From NCBI GenBank assembly GCA_009377795.1, contig WHTJ01000016.1, positions 1 through 59,209 of the forward strand: a DNA stretch of 59,209 nt. The letters run 5' to 3'. Source of the stretch: Propionibacteriales bacterium. GTDB lineage: Bacteria > Actinomycetota > Actinomycetes > Propionibacteriales > Nocardioidaceae. This document shows positions 26,996 to 35,894 of this stretch, piece after piece. The notes beneath the pieces are model-generated. The model was given only the letters and a program-made list of their open reading frames with translations, had not been told where the DNA came from and ran no database searches. The translations under genes were made by a program, and so were the position numbers. Position 1 is the stretch's first letter; the number at the start of each line of letters is the position of its first letter.

Positions 26996-28797
26996 TCAGT
27001 CAGAGCAGGCCACCGGATCATCGAAATGGCCCGGGGTTGTGGGATAGGCCCGACCCGCACCATGGTCCCTGATGTCAGCCTGGTAGACGTACGCGAGTTC
27101 GCGGAAAGCGGAGCTGCCCGGCGTTGACGAGTCGTCGGCGTCGCGGCTGGCTCCGGAGCCGTACGCCAGCTTGGTGAACCAGTCGTTCATCGTCGGGCTG
27201 TGCTGCCGCACGTCGTTGAAGCCGCCGTAGGCCGCGTTGCAGTGCGTGTAGAGGTTGAACGCGCCGTTCCAGTCGAGCAACCGGTCACCCGGGTTCGGCC
27301 CGTTCGCGCCCACGTCGGCTTGCAGGATGTCGCGGTCCCAGCCGCCGTAGATCCAGTCGGTGCCGTGGTGGTGCTGGTCGTTCGCCGGGTTCGCGTCGTG
27401 CTTCTCGGTCATCTCGAACCACGCGCACGGGTCAAGCGTGGTGCCCGGCGTCTCCTCCGGCCACTGAGCAGTCGTGCATCCGGTGCCCGGGTCGTGGGAA
27501 CCGCGCGGGTTCCAGTCGAGCAGGTCGGCGCCGAGCGCGCCCTCGATGGAGGGGCCATCGGTGGCGCCGGTGCCGCCGAACACGTGGTCCAGCCACTTCT
27601 CGCCGTTGCTGATGTTGCCGTCGTCATCCCGGTCGGAGAGGTCGTCGGCCGTACACGTGTCACCCAGGTTCGGGTCACAACCGCGACCACCCCAGATCAC
27701 GTCGGCACCGTGGGCGCCGAACACCTCATCGCCACCGCTGTCGCCGTTGGCGAGGTCGTCGCCGAAGCCGGCATGGACGGAGTCGCGGTCCGGTCCGCCA
27801 CGGATCCGGTCCGACCCGCCTTCGGTCAGGCCGGCGTGCGGCGCCGGGCTGTCGTCCGAGAACATCCAGTTGCCCGCTTCGGTGTCCGCGAGCAGGTCGG
27901 TACGCCGATCCAGCGTGCCCACCGGCAAGCCGAAGTAGGTCTCCGCCGGCACCTGAGTGAACGTCACCGTGAACGACAGGTCGTCGGACTCGTCGACGTA
28001 CTCACCGAGCACGCCGCCACGGTCGCCGAGGATCGCGTCCTCGCCGAAGCCACCGAACAGTTGGTCGTCGCCGAGATCGCCGAACAGGTCGTCGTGACCG
28101 TTCTCGCCGAAGATCTGGTCGTCGGCGTCCTGGCCCCAGATCCGGTCGTCACCGTCGTCTCCCCACAAGACGTCGGGTCCGGCCGCATGCGCCGGCTCAC
28201 ACGCGGCGAGCTCCGCAGCGCAGAACCGCGTCGTGCCGTTGTCACAAGGTGCGTCGGCGTCGCGCGTACGGAGCTTGAACGCACCCGCTGGCGGTGCCGC
28301 GTCTTCGGGGTAGCGGCTCAGGTCGAGGGCCTCGGCCGCGGAGCCGTCCTCGCCTTCGACGACGCGCAGCAGGGTGCCGTTGTCCCCCAGCTCCACGCCG
28401 TTCCCGCCGTTGCCCTCGATCCGGTCACCCACGTCGCGGAACCGCTGCCGCGACGAGCCGCCGATCAGGTCGTCCTGACCGTCGGCACCGCTGCCTTCGA
28501 GCACCTCGCTGGGCGTGTCGTTGTCGGCACCGAGCCAGCCGGCCGACGGTGCCGGTGGTACGACGAAGCCAGGGTTGTCCGACCCGGCGGTCAGCGGCGC
28601 GTCACCGCGGACCGCGTCTTCGCCGCCGTTCCCCTCGGCGTAGTCGTCGTCCGGACCGCCCGTGATACCGTCGTCGCCGTCCTGACCGGACAGCACATCG
28701 GCACCGGCCGCGCCGGACACTCAGTCGGCGCCGAACAGCGAGCCGTCCGGTGTGGCGATGCCGTCGCCCAGGTCGTACGGCCGGATCCGCCGTTGCG
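26996..28797 (-). pseudogene. RTX-like calcium-binding repeat protein, 5' truncated with in-frame TGA
   Basis: The minus-strand frame is full of glycine/aspartate nonapeptide-like repeats, such as GADVLSGQDGDD, GDDRIWGQDADDQIFGENGHDDLFG and GFGDDLANGDSGGDEVFG. These fold as calcium-binding parallel beta rolls in secreted proteins. A TGA at 28723-28721 interrupts the frame within GSLFGAD-x-SGAAGADVL. No plausible start or secretion signal is found upstream, and sequence related to hisS begins by about 28841. The C-terminal region (about 350-574) is Asp-rich without recognised enzymatic motifs. It is likely the tail of a once much longer gene. Confidence 0.7.
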
Positions 28798-28840
28798 CGA
28801 CTCTGGCGTCGCCAAACCCACCGACCCGCTGGTACAGCTT

Positions 28841-29206
28841 CGACGGAGTGCAGGGATCGGGTTCGGCATGGGCGACGTCACCTTGCTCGACTTCCTCAAC
28901 ACCCACGGCCTTCTCCCCGAACCCAGGTCGGAGGTCGACGTCGCGGTCATCCCCACCGACGACACCATGCTCGACGTCGCGCGCGAAGTCGCCACCCGAC
29001 TCCGTAACGCGGGTCTGCGTTCGTCAACCCCGCTCGACGTACGCAAACTCGGCAAGGAAATCAGCCGAGCCGACAAAGCCGGCGCCCACCACGTCATCAT
29101 CGTCGGCCCCGACGACTGGGCAACCAGACACGTCGTCGTACGCAACCTCGCAACCAGCGACCAGGAAACCGTCGCGCTCTCTGACGTCACCGCGGCAGTA
29201 AATTGA
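28841..29206 (+). pseudogene. Histidyl-tRNA-synthetase-like 3' fragment
   Basis: The frame reads RSAGIGFGMGDVTLLDFL, the end of a class II catalytic core (motif 3 region normally GIGFAxG). It continues with SEVDVAVIPTDDTMLDVAREVA, DVRKLGKEISRADKAGAHHVIIVGPDDWA and VVVRNLATSDQETVALSDV, matching the HGTP anticodon-binding domain of HisS. It has no N-terminal catalytic domain, so it cannot charge tRNA. Placement against an unrelated RTX remnant suggests a recombination joint at about 28800-28840. A second in-frame ATG at 28868 could permit a free-standing domain, but that is unlikely. Confidence 0.65.
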
Positions 29207-29234
29207 CCGAAACCGCTGCGCCTCTACGGCGACA

Positions 29235-31259
29235 TCATCCGCTATGTACTTCCAGCGAATGCGAACTCCGCGTAGGAGCCGGCGTTGGCGCGTCGGCCCC
29301 TCGGAAGCGCCAGCGGAGCATGCATAGTCCGTTGAGCGCGACCAAGATCGACGAGCTCTCGTGACCGGCGACGGCGATCGGCAGGGGAAGCCGTCCCAAC
29401 ACGTCCAGGGTTACGAGCAGCACGATGACGGTGAGCGCGAACACCAGGTTCTGCCGGACCAACCGGTTGGCGCGGCGGCTGAGCTCGATCAGCTCCGGCA
29501 GCACGGACAGGCGGTCGCGAACGAGAATGACGTCCGCGGTTTCGAGAGCCGCGTCCGTGCCGCGCATACCCATGGCGACCCCGATGTCGGCCGCGGCCAG
29601 CGCCGGTGAGTCGTTCACCCCGTCACCCACGAACATGACGTGACCCTCGTCCGAGCCGAGATCCCGAACGTGGGCCACCTTGTCCTCCGGCAGCAGGCCG
29701 GCCTTGACCTGCCCGACCTCGGTGGCTCGCGCGGCGTGTTCGGCAGGACCGGCGTGGTCGCCGGTGACCATGCTCGTACGCACGACCCCGATCCTCGCCA
29801 GCTCGGCCACGACGCGCAGGGCATCCGGTCGCACCACGTCGGCCATGCCGAGTGCCCCGATCACCACACCGTCGGACTCGACGGCCAGCGCAGACAGCCC
29901 CTTCTGCTCGAGCTCGGCCAGCGCCGCCTCCGCCTCGCCGCTCGGAGTGACCAGCCGTCGAGAACCGATGCGCACCACACGCCCGTCGACGGTCGCCTCG
30001 ATGCCCCGGCCGGGCAGTGCCTGGAACGCGGTGACCTCGGGCAGGACGAGCGACCGCTCCAGCGCCTCGGTCAGGATCGCCCGGCCCAGCGGGTGTTCGG
30101 AGCCCTCCTCCCCAGCGGCCGCGAGGGCGAGCAGACCTTCCTCGTCTCCGTCGAAGGCGACTATCTCGGTCACCACCGGTGTGCCCTCGGTCAGAGTGCC
30201 GGTCTTGTCGAAGGCGACCTCCCTGATCCCGGCCAGCCGCTCCATCGGCACCCCGCCCTTCACCAGGACGCCGGCCCTGGTCGCCGACGCGATGGCGGAC
30301 AGCAGCGGCGGCATGGTCGCCAGTACGACCGCGCACGGCGAGGCGACGATCATGAAGGTCATCGCGCGGAGGAGCGCCTCCTCGAACGACCAGCCCAGCA
30401 GCGGAATCGGAATCGCGATGAACAAAATCGTGGTCACGACGACCCCGACGGAGTAGCGCTGCTCGAACCGCTCGATGAACAGCTGCGTCGGCGCCTTGGC
30501 CTCCTGCGCCTCCTCGACCAGCGACGCGATCCGCGCAATGACGGTCTCCGAGCCCGGGCGGGTCGCCCGTACCTTGATCGCGCCGGTGCCGTTCATGGTG
30601 CCGGCGAACACCTCCTCGCCGACCACCTTGGACACCGGGACGGCCTCACCGGTGATCGACGACTCGTCCACATCGGTGCTGCCTTCGATCACCTCGCCGT
30701 CGGTCGCGATCCGCTCCCCCGGCCGTACGACGACCACGTCGCCGGCGACCAGATCGCCCGACGCGACCCGTTCCTCCCGACCGCCGGCCCCGAGCCGGGT
30801 CGCCTCTTCCGGCGCGAGCTTCATCAGCGCTCGCACCCCGGTCTCGGTCCGGCGGGTGGCCATCGACTCGAGGGCACCGCTCGTCGCGAAGATCACGATC
30901 AGCAGGCCGCCGTCCCGCCACTGGCCGATGGTGGCCGCCGCGATGGCGGCGACCACCATCAACACATCGACGTCCAGCCGCATCTTCCGAAGCTCCTGCA
31001 GGCCGGACCAGGCCGGTTCCCAGCCACCGGCGGCGTAGCAGACGGCGTACGCGCCGATCCACAGGGCCGATGGAGCACCGGTCACCTGGAGCACCAGGGC
31101 CAGCACGAAGCAGACGAAGGCGGCCACCGCCCAACCCAGTTCCGGGCGCTCGCCGACGAACTGCGCTGCCCGGCGCCACCATGGGGCTCGCGACTCGGGC
31201 CCGCTCGGCGTGCCAGTGCCGGTCAGGCCGTGGTCGGAGGTTCGGATGTCGGCGGTCAT
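29235..31259 (-). CDS. P1B-type heavy metal-translocating ATPase (CtpD/CoaT-like)
   Basis: From ATG 31259 the protein has 674 residues. It lacks an N-terminal heavy-metal-binding domain. Motifs: TGEAVPV (about 203-209), SPC in a membrane segment (307-309), DKTGTLTEG with phosphorylated Asp351, SEHPLG (about 405), GDGVNDSPAL, and AGHESSSILVALNGL in the last membrane helix. SPC with an HE-S-S-S motif is characteristic of the P1B-4 subgroup, which exports Co, Ni, Zn or Fe. The mRNA could start close to the ATG, since GATACTATATTCGG precedes it and no clear Shine-Dalgarno is present. The divergent ArsR gene and paired operators indicate metal-controlled expression. Confidence 0.9.
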   Translation of the reverse strand: MTADIRTSDHGLTGTGTPSGPESRAPWWRRAAQFVGERPELGWAVAAFVCFVLALVLQVTGAPSALWIGAYAVCYAAGGWEPAWSGLQELRKMRLDVDVLMVVAAIAAATIGQWRDGGLLIVIFATSGALESMATRRTETGVRALMKLAPEEATRLGAGGREERVASGDLVAGDVVVVRPGERIATDGEVIEGSTDVDESSITGEAVPVSKVVGEEVFAGTMNGTGAIKVRATRPGSETVIARIASLVEEAQEAKAPTQLFIERFEQRYSVGVVVTTILFIAIPIPLLGWSFEEALLRAMTFMIVASPCAVVLATMPPLLSAIASATRAGVLVKGGVPMERLAGIREVAFDKTGTLTEGTPVVTEIVAFDGDEEGLLALAAAGEEGSEHPLGRAILTEALERSLVLPEVTAFQALPGRGIEATVDGRVVRIGSRRLVTPSGEAEAALAELEQKGLSALAVESDGVVIGALGMADVVRPDALRVVAELARIGVVRTSMVTGDHAGPAEHAARATEVGQVKAGLLPEDKVAHVRDLGSDEGHVMFVGDGVNDSPALAAADIGVAMGMRGTDAALETADVILVRDRLSVLPELIELSRRANRLVRQNLVFALTVIVLLVTLDVLGRLPLPIAVAGHESSSILVALNGLCMLRWRFRGADAPTPAPTRSSHSLEVHSG

Positions 31260-31273
31260 CCGAATATAGTATC

Positions 31274-31287
31274 CGCGTATATACGTA
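31274..31287. promoter_or_regulatory. ArsR-type operator, ATPase side
   Basis: CGCGTATATACGTA lies directly upstream of the metal ATPase start. It is the exact reverse complement of the element at 31351-31364. The AT-rich alternating core in GC-rich DNA fits ArsR-family operators. Confidence 0.55.
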
Positions 31288-31350
31288 GATGCATGCCTGG
31301 CAACGTACGCTGGTCGATCGTCCCGGCGCAAGAGTGCCGGACCATGTAAT

Positions 31351-31364
31351 TACGTATATACGCG
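31351..31364. promoter_or_regulatory. ArsR-type operator, regulator side
   Basis: TACGTATATACGCG lies 32 nt upstream of the arsR-like start and is in inverted orientation to the copy at 31274-31287. Each promoter of the divergent pair thus has its own identical 14-nt operator. Confidence 0.55.
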
Positions 31365-31395
31365 AATAACACGCACCCGGGGTTATGGTGGTCAC

Positions 31396-31734
31396 GTGCA
31401 TGAAACGATCCGCGGCTTTCGCATGCCGGAGGAATCAGCCGTCGAGGATGCCGCACGCACGCTGAGGCTGCTGGCCGATCCCACCCGACTCAAGATCTGC
31501 TGGGCGCTGATGCAGGGTGAGTCCAACGTGGCCTGCCTCGCGGAGGTCTCGGGAACGCACCCGAGCGCGGTCAGCCAGCACATCGCCAAGCTGCGACTCG
31601 CCGGCCTGGTGCATGCCCGGCGCGAGGGCAACTTCGTCTACTACAAGCTCTCGTCCGACCAGACCGTCGGCCTCCTGCAAGACGCGCTCGCCTCGTCCGA
31701 CCCGCACCTGCAAGACGTCGTCCCCAAGAGGTGA
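31396..31734 (+). CDS. ArsR-family metalloregulator
   Basis: The 112-residue winged helix protein has TLRLLADPTRLKICWALM (about 18-35), the recognition helix region AEVSGTHPSAVSQHIAKLRLAGLVHARREG (about 49-78) and VYYKLSSDQ. The C-terminal tail has SSDPHLQDVV, where His/Asp ligands could form a sensor site as in NmtR or KmtR (Ni/Co sensors). It should repress the divergent P1B ATPase until metal binds. GTG 31396 is the start used. A later in-frame ATG at 31423 is the alternative. Confidence 0.85.
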   Translation: MHETIRGFRMPEESAVEDAARTLRLLADPTRLKICWALMQGESNVACLAEVSGTHPSAVSQHIAKLRLAGLVHARREGNFVYYKLSSDQTVGLLQDALASSDPHLQDVVPKR

Positions 31735-31978
31735 CGGCCCGCTCGGCCTCCACGAGGCGCTCCCGTCGCCCGCGCTCGACGGAGTCGCGGGGCGCATGCC
31801 CGACGCGGTGACCACTCCACGCAGCGATGTGGCGACGCTTGGCAGGCCACGTGCGAACGCGCGGGTCGACCCCTCCGCGCGGACTGGCAATCTGGCTCAC
31901 CGCGGAGCCTCGCTCGCATGCCGCGACCCGGCGGGTGACGCGGTCGTTGTGTCGTCACCGTCCTCGTAAAGGAGCGCT

Positions 31979-33019
31979 ATGGGCAGCAGAGCGGGCGAGT
32001 GGGCCAGGTTGGTCGTCGTGGTCTCGGCCTTCACCGCCCTGCTTTGGTGGTTCGGCGTTCCGTCGCCTCCGCTGTTCGGCGGCCTGTGTGGGGCGCTGGT
32101 CGTGGCGCTCCGCGGGTCCGGTGAGCTGCGGTTGCCGGCCGCGACGTTTCGGCTCGCACAGGCGACCATCGGCGCCACGGTGGCGGCGCAGATCGACCCC
32201 GAGGCGCTGCGCTCCCTGGGCGGGGACTGGGCCCCCGTCTGGACCGTCATCGCCGCGACACTGGTGTTTTCGGTGGCCGTCGGCCAGCTGTTGCGGCTGC
32301 ACGGGGTCTCGATCACGACCGCGACGTTCGCCTCGATCGCCGGCGGCGCCGCCGGCATGACCGCGCTCGCGCACGACTCCGGCGCCGACGACCGCATCGT
32401 CGTGGTGGTCCAGTACTTCCGGGTGCTGGTGATCCTGCTGACGCTGCCGCTACTGGTCACGTTGGTGTTCGCACCCCACGTGGATGTGGCCGCCGGCGCC
32501 GACCATACCGGCAGCGTCCGCGACTACGCCTTCTCCGCCCTCGCGATCGCCGGTGGGCTCGTGCTGGGCCGGCTGGCCCGGCTGCCGTCTCCGGCCCTGC
32601 TCGGCACCATGCTCGCCGGCGGCATGATCGGCCTGCTGGGGGTCTTCGACGACGCGCAGGTGCCCGAGCCGGTCCAGAACTTCGGCTTCCTGCTCATCGG
32701 CGCGCAGGCCGGCCTGCGCTTCACGCCGGCGACGTTGCGGCTGCTTGCCCAGATGTTCCCGATCGTGCTGATCATGGTGACCCTCCTCATCGCCGGCTGC
32801 GGGCTGCTCGGGATCTGGCTCTCCGACGTCACCGGCGAGTCCCGCCTCGACGGCTACCTCGCCACGTCGCCCGGTGGCCTGCCGGTCGTGCTCGCGACCG
32901 TGAGCGAGACTTCGGGCAACGTCACGTTCGTCTCCGCCGTACAGCTGCTGCGCCTCCTGTTGGTCCTCATCCTCGCCCCGGTCGTCGCGGCGGTGCTGAT
33001 GCGCTTCCGGCGCCGCTGA
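31979..33019 (+). CDS. AbrB-family (AimB/duplicated) integral membrane protein
   Basis: The ATG 31979 is preceded by AAAGGAGCGCT. The 346 residues contain about ten hydrophobic helices in two similar halves (FRLAQATIGATVAAQIDPEALRSLG and FGFLLIGAQAGLRFTPATLRLL), the hallmark of the AbrB/ammonia monooxygenase-like duplicated family. The role of these proteins is uncertain; a transport function has been proposed. SPGGLPVVLATVSETSGNVTFVS near 295 is the conserved segment. The 244 nt before it (31735-31978) hold no recognised gene. Confidence 0.8.
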   Translation: MGSRAGEWARLVVVVSAFTALLWWFGVPSPPLFGGLCGALVVALRGSGELRLPAATFRLAQATIGATVAAQIDPEALRSLGGDWAPVWTVIAATLVFSVAVGQLLRLHGVSITTATFASIAGGAAGMTALAHDSGADDRIVVVVQYFRVLVILLTLPLLVTLVFAPHVDVAAGADHTGSVRDYAFSALAIAGGLVLGRLARLPSPALLGTMLAGGMIGLLGVFDDAQVPEPVQNFGFLLIGAQAGLRFTPATLRLLAQMFPIVLIMVTLLIAGCGLLGIWLSDVTGESRLDGYLATSPGGLPVVLATVSETSGNVTFVSAVQLLRLLLVLILAPVVAAVLMRFRRR

Positions 33020-33027
33020 CACCGGAC

Positions 33028-33588
33028 CTACTCTTCGGTGGCCAGGCGCTCGACCGCGCGGGCCAGGATCCGCGCGCGGGTGTCCGGTGTGCGGGCCTTG
33101 AGCAACGGCAGGATCACGGCGTACCGATCGGATCGGCCGAGGCGATCGAAGGCGGTGTGCGCGCGGGCGTTGCCGGCAAGCGCGGCGGCGAGGTCGGGCG
33201 GTACGGCGGCGTTGCGTTGCGACTCGTACGCCGCCTCCCAACGTCCGTCCGCCTGCGCGGCCTCGACCTCCGCGAGCCCGGCCGGCCGCATGCGCCCGGC
33301 CGCCATCAGCTCCTCGACCTTCGCCACGTTGACCTTCGACCACGAGCTCCTCGGCCGGCGTCGCGAGTACCGCTGGAGGAATGATTCGTTGTCGTACGCC
33401 TTGCGCTGACCGTCGATCCAGCCGTAGCACAGGGCCACGTCCAGCGCCTCCGTGATCGTGACCATGGTGATCCCCGAGTGCCGCTTGACGATCCGCAGCC
33501 AGGCCTCGGTCCGCTCCTCGTGGTTCGCCTCCAGCCAGGACTCCCAACCGGCGGCATCGGGAAACTCGAGTACCTCCCGATCGCTCAC
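33028..33588 (-). CDS. YdeI/OmpD-associated (OmdA) family protein
   Basis: The 186-residue protein has GWESWLEANHEERTEAWLRIVKRHSG, EALDVALCYGWIDGQRKAYDNESFLQRYSRRRPRSSWSKVN and a helical C-terminus (RSDRYAVILPLLKARTPDTRARIL). These are the motifs of the YdeI/OmdA family, linked in some bacteria to stress and peptide resistance; the biochemical role is unknown. It is transcribed opposite both neighbours and converges with the AbrB-type gene. Confidence 0.85.
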   Translation of the reverse strand: MSDREVLEFPDAAGWESWLEANHEERTEAWLRIVKRHSGITMVTITEALDVALCYGWIDGQRKAYDNESFLQRYSRRRPRSSWSKVNVAKVEELMAAGRMRPAGLAEVEAAQADGRWEAAYESQRNAAVPPDLAAALAGNARAHTAFDRLGRSDRYAVILPLLKARTPDTRARILARAVERLATEE

Positions 33589-33711
33589 GGGGCGCCCCTC
33601 CCTTGTCGTCGCATCCTGCGGTCACGTTACCGGCACCGTGGGACGCCTCGCTTCTCAGTTCCTGGCAGGCTGGGAGGGTCGGACATGGGTGTCGGCCCGG
33701 AAGGAGTGCGG

Positions 33712-34392
33712 ATGGCGGCGCAGGCAGGCACCATCACGGCGCGTGAGCTGGTGGTGCAGACGCAACCCGGGCTGGCGGATACGGCGGAGGCGATCCGGTC
33801 TCATCGATTTCTCGGACGGCTGCGGGCCGGCGAGGTTCCCGAGGAGCGGCTGGGCTCCCTCGCCGCCGAGCAGTACGCGATCGTGTCCAGCGACCGGCGG
33901 AGCTTCGCGCAGCTGGCGGCCCGGTTCCCGGCCGGGTCGGCGGGCGAGTTCTTCCTGGGTATGGCCGAGGGCGAGGGCGTGGCGCTGGACAAGCTGCGTG
34001 GGTACGCCGGCTGGTTGGGACTGACGGCCGAGGATCTTCGCGGTCACGAGCCGCATCCAGGAGCCCAGGCGTACCCGGCGTTCGTCGCCTGGCTGGCGCT
34101 CAACGGATCGCGGACGGACGTCGTGCTCGCCTTCCTCGCCAACCTGGCCGCGTGGGGCGAGAACTGCGGCGCCGTGGCGGCGGCGCTACGGGAGTCCTAC
34201 GGCGCCGCGGACGACGCGGTCGCGTTCTTCGACTTCTTCGCCGGCCCGCCGGAGGACTTCGAGCCGCGTGCCCTGGCAGTCATCGACCAGGGACTCGCGG
34301 CGGGCGACTCGCCGTCGGCGGCCCGGCGCGCGACAAGGTTGTTGCAGGCGTACGAGCTGTCCTTCTGGGATGCGCTGGCGGAGGGGTTGTGA
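33712..34392 (+). CDS. TenA/PqqC-like helical protein, first of a pair
   Basis: ATG 33712 follows AAGGAG by 5 nt (226 residues); ATG 33685 is in frame with a weaker site. The sequence is all-helical: ELVVQTQPGLADTAEAIRSHRFLGRL, SLAAEQYAIVSSDRRSFAQLAARF and AFLANLAAWGENCGAVAAAL. The haem-oxygenase-like TenA fold is probable. The canonical TenA active-site Cys motif is not clear. It is directly coupled (TGATG) to a second TenA-like gene, suggesting a heteromeric or sequential function. Confidence 0.65.
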   Translation: MAAQAGTITARELVVQTQPGLADTAEAIRSHRFLGRLRAGEVPEERLGSLAAEQYAIVSSDRRSFAQLAARFPAGSAGEFFLGMAEGEGVALDKLRGYAGWLGLTAEDLRGHEPHPGAQAYPAFVAWLALNGSRTDVVLAFLANLAAWGENCGAVAAALRESYGAADDAVAFFDFFAGPPEDFEPRALAVIDQGLAAGDSPSAARRATRLLQAYELSFWDALAEGL

Positions 34393-35078
34393 TGGGTGAG
34401 TTCAGTACGACGTTGCGGGCCGCCGCCGCCGACGTCTGGCAGGCGCAGCACAGCCACCCGTTCGTGCGCGGGATCGGGGACGGGACCCTCGATCTCGAGC
34501 GCTTCCAGTTCTGGATTCGGCAGGACTATCTGTTCCTGATCGAGTACTCCCGGCTCCTCTCGTTGGCCTCCGCGCGGGCGCCGGACCTGGACACGATGAC
34601 GCGGTTCGCCGATCTCGCCCACGAGACCCTGCACGGGGAGATGGAGCTGCATCGCTCGTACTCCGCCGATCTCGGCATCCCGGCCGCGGATCTCGAACGC
34701 GAGGTCATGGCACCGACCACCCGCGGCTACACCGACTTCCTGCTGCGGGTCGCCACGATCGGCGACTTCGCCGAGCTGCTCGCCGCCCTCCTGCCATGCA
34801 TGTGGGGCTTCAACGAGATCGGGCTTCGCCACGCCGAGAACGGCGCACCGGAGGTCGAGCGTTATCGACGCTGGATCGAGATGTACGCCGCCGACGAGTT
34901 CACCGCGCTGGTCGACTGGTTACGCGACCTCACCGACCAGGCCGGCGCGGCGCTGCCGGACGCGATCAGGGAACGGATGCGTGACGTCTTCGTCGCCAGC
35001 AGCCGCTACGAGCTCGCGTTCTGGGAGATGGCCTGGACCCTCGAGGCCTGGCCGCAGGTCTCCCCGCCGAGCCCGTGA
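34392..35078 (+). CDS. TenA-family protein (thiaminase II-like)
   Basis: The 228-residue protein contains HPFVRGIGDGTLDLERFQFWIRQDYLFLIEYSR (about 22-54), HETLHGEMELHRSYSADLGI, and LLAALLPCMWGFNEIG with the Cys of TenA enzymes. In characterised members this fold salvages the thiamine pyrimidine moiety. The closing YELAFWEMAWTLE segment is typical. The start overlaps the previous stop by one nucleotide. No other thiamine gene is in the window. Confidence 0.88.
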   Translation: MGEFSTTLRAAAADVWQAQHSHPFVRGIGDGTLDLERFQFWIRQDYLFLIEYSRLLSLASARAPDLDTMTRFADLAHETLHGEMELHRSYSADLGIPAADLEREVMAPTTRGYTDFLLRVATIGDFAELLAALLPCMWGFNEIGLRHAENGAPEVERYRRWIEMYAADEFTALVDWLRDLTDQAGAALPDAIRERMRDVFVASSRYELAFWEMAWTLEAWPQVSPPSP

Positions 35079-35243
35079 GCTGACCGGGTCGAGACCGGAG
35101 CGGCCGCTCTGCGCCACCAGGTGGGCGCCGTGTCACGGTGTGTGTCAGCCCGGACACCAAGGCTCGTAAGGGATTTCCCGTATGGCGGTGGGACAACGCA
35201 CGCCGTAGAACGGAGGAGCACGCAAACGACGCCGGGAGGGCGC

Positions 35244-35882
35244 ATGAGCACGCTGGAAGAAGAACGCACCGAGGCGACGACGTACGAGATCGAAGGTCGT
35301 CTGCTGGAGGTCTGCAACTGCGACGCGATCTGTCCGTGTTGGGTGGGTGAGGACCCAGACCACGGCACGTGCGACTCGGTGCTCGCCTGGTACGTCGACA
35401 AGGGCACGATCCAGGGTGTGGACGTGTCCGACCGGGCGGTGGCGACCAGTGTCCACATCCCCGGGAATATCCTTGCCGGCCAATGGAAAGCGGTGATCTT
35501 CGTCGACGACCGGTGTACGGAGGAGCAGCATGAGGCGCTGCTGAGGGTGTTCACCGGCGAGCTCGGCGGAGCCATTGCCGACCTCGCCTCGCTCATCGGC
35601 GAGGTCATCGCCGTGGAGAAGGCGAAGATCACCTGCACGGTGCAGGAGGGAAAGGGAGTCCTGACCATCGGAGATGTGGCCGAGGCCAGGCTCACCCCGT
35701 TCCAGGGTGGCACCGGCAAGACCACCACGCTGCAGGACACCGTCTTCAGCACGATCCCCGGGTCGCCGGCCTACCCGGGTAAGGCGGAGCTGTTCCGCCG
35801 TGACGGGAGCCGGCACGGGCTGCCCGACGTGGAGCTGTCCGGCAAGAACGCGCTGCAGGGCTCGTTCCGGTTCGCGGCCTGA
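35244..35882 (+). CDS. DUF1326 domain protein
   Basis: The 212-residue protein has the invariant CNCDAICPCWVGEDP cysteine cluster (about 24-38), GTCDSVLAWYVDKGTIQGVDVS and KAKITCTVQEGKG. DUF1326 proteins commonly accompany DUF2182 membrane proteins, as here. The cysteine motif suggests metal binding (inference). GGGAGGG precedes ATG 35244. Confidence 0.88.
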   Translation: MSTLEEERTEATTYEIEGRLLEVCNCDAICPCWVGEDPDHGTCDSVLAWYVDKGTIQGVDVSDRAVATSVHIPGNILAGQWKAVIFVDDRCTEEQHEALLRVFTGELGGAIADLASLIGEVIAVEKAKITCTVQEGKGVLTIGDVAEARLTPFQGGTGKTTTLQDTVFSTIPGSPAYPGKAELFRRDGSRHGLPDVELSGKNALQGSFRFAA

Positions 35883-35894
35883 CGGAGAGGGACC

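Noticed and set aside
28721-28723. In-frame TGA in the RTX-like gene as another selenocysteine codon
   Set aside because: It lies in a glycine/aspartate repeat with no Cys expected, and no GG-U loop hairpin follows; a nonsense mutation is simpler.
27200-28840. Long plus-strand open frame upstream of the hisS fragment
   Set aside because: It mirrors the RTX repeats on the other strand; its composition is the complement of Gly/Asp codons.
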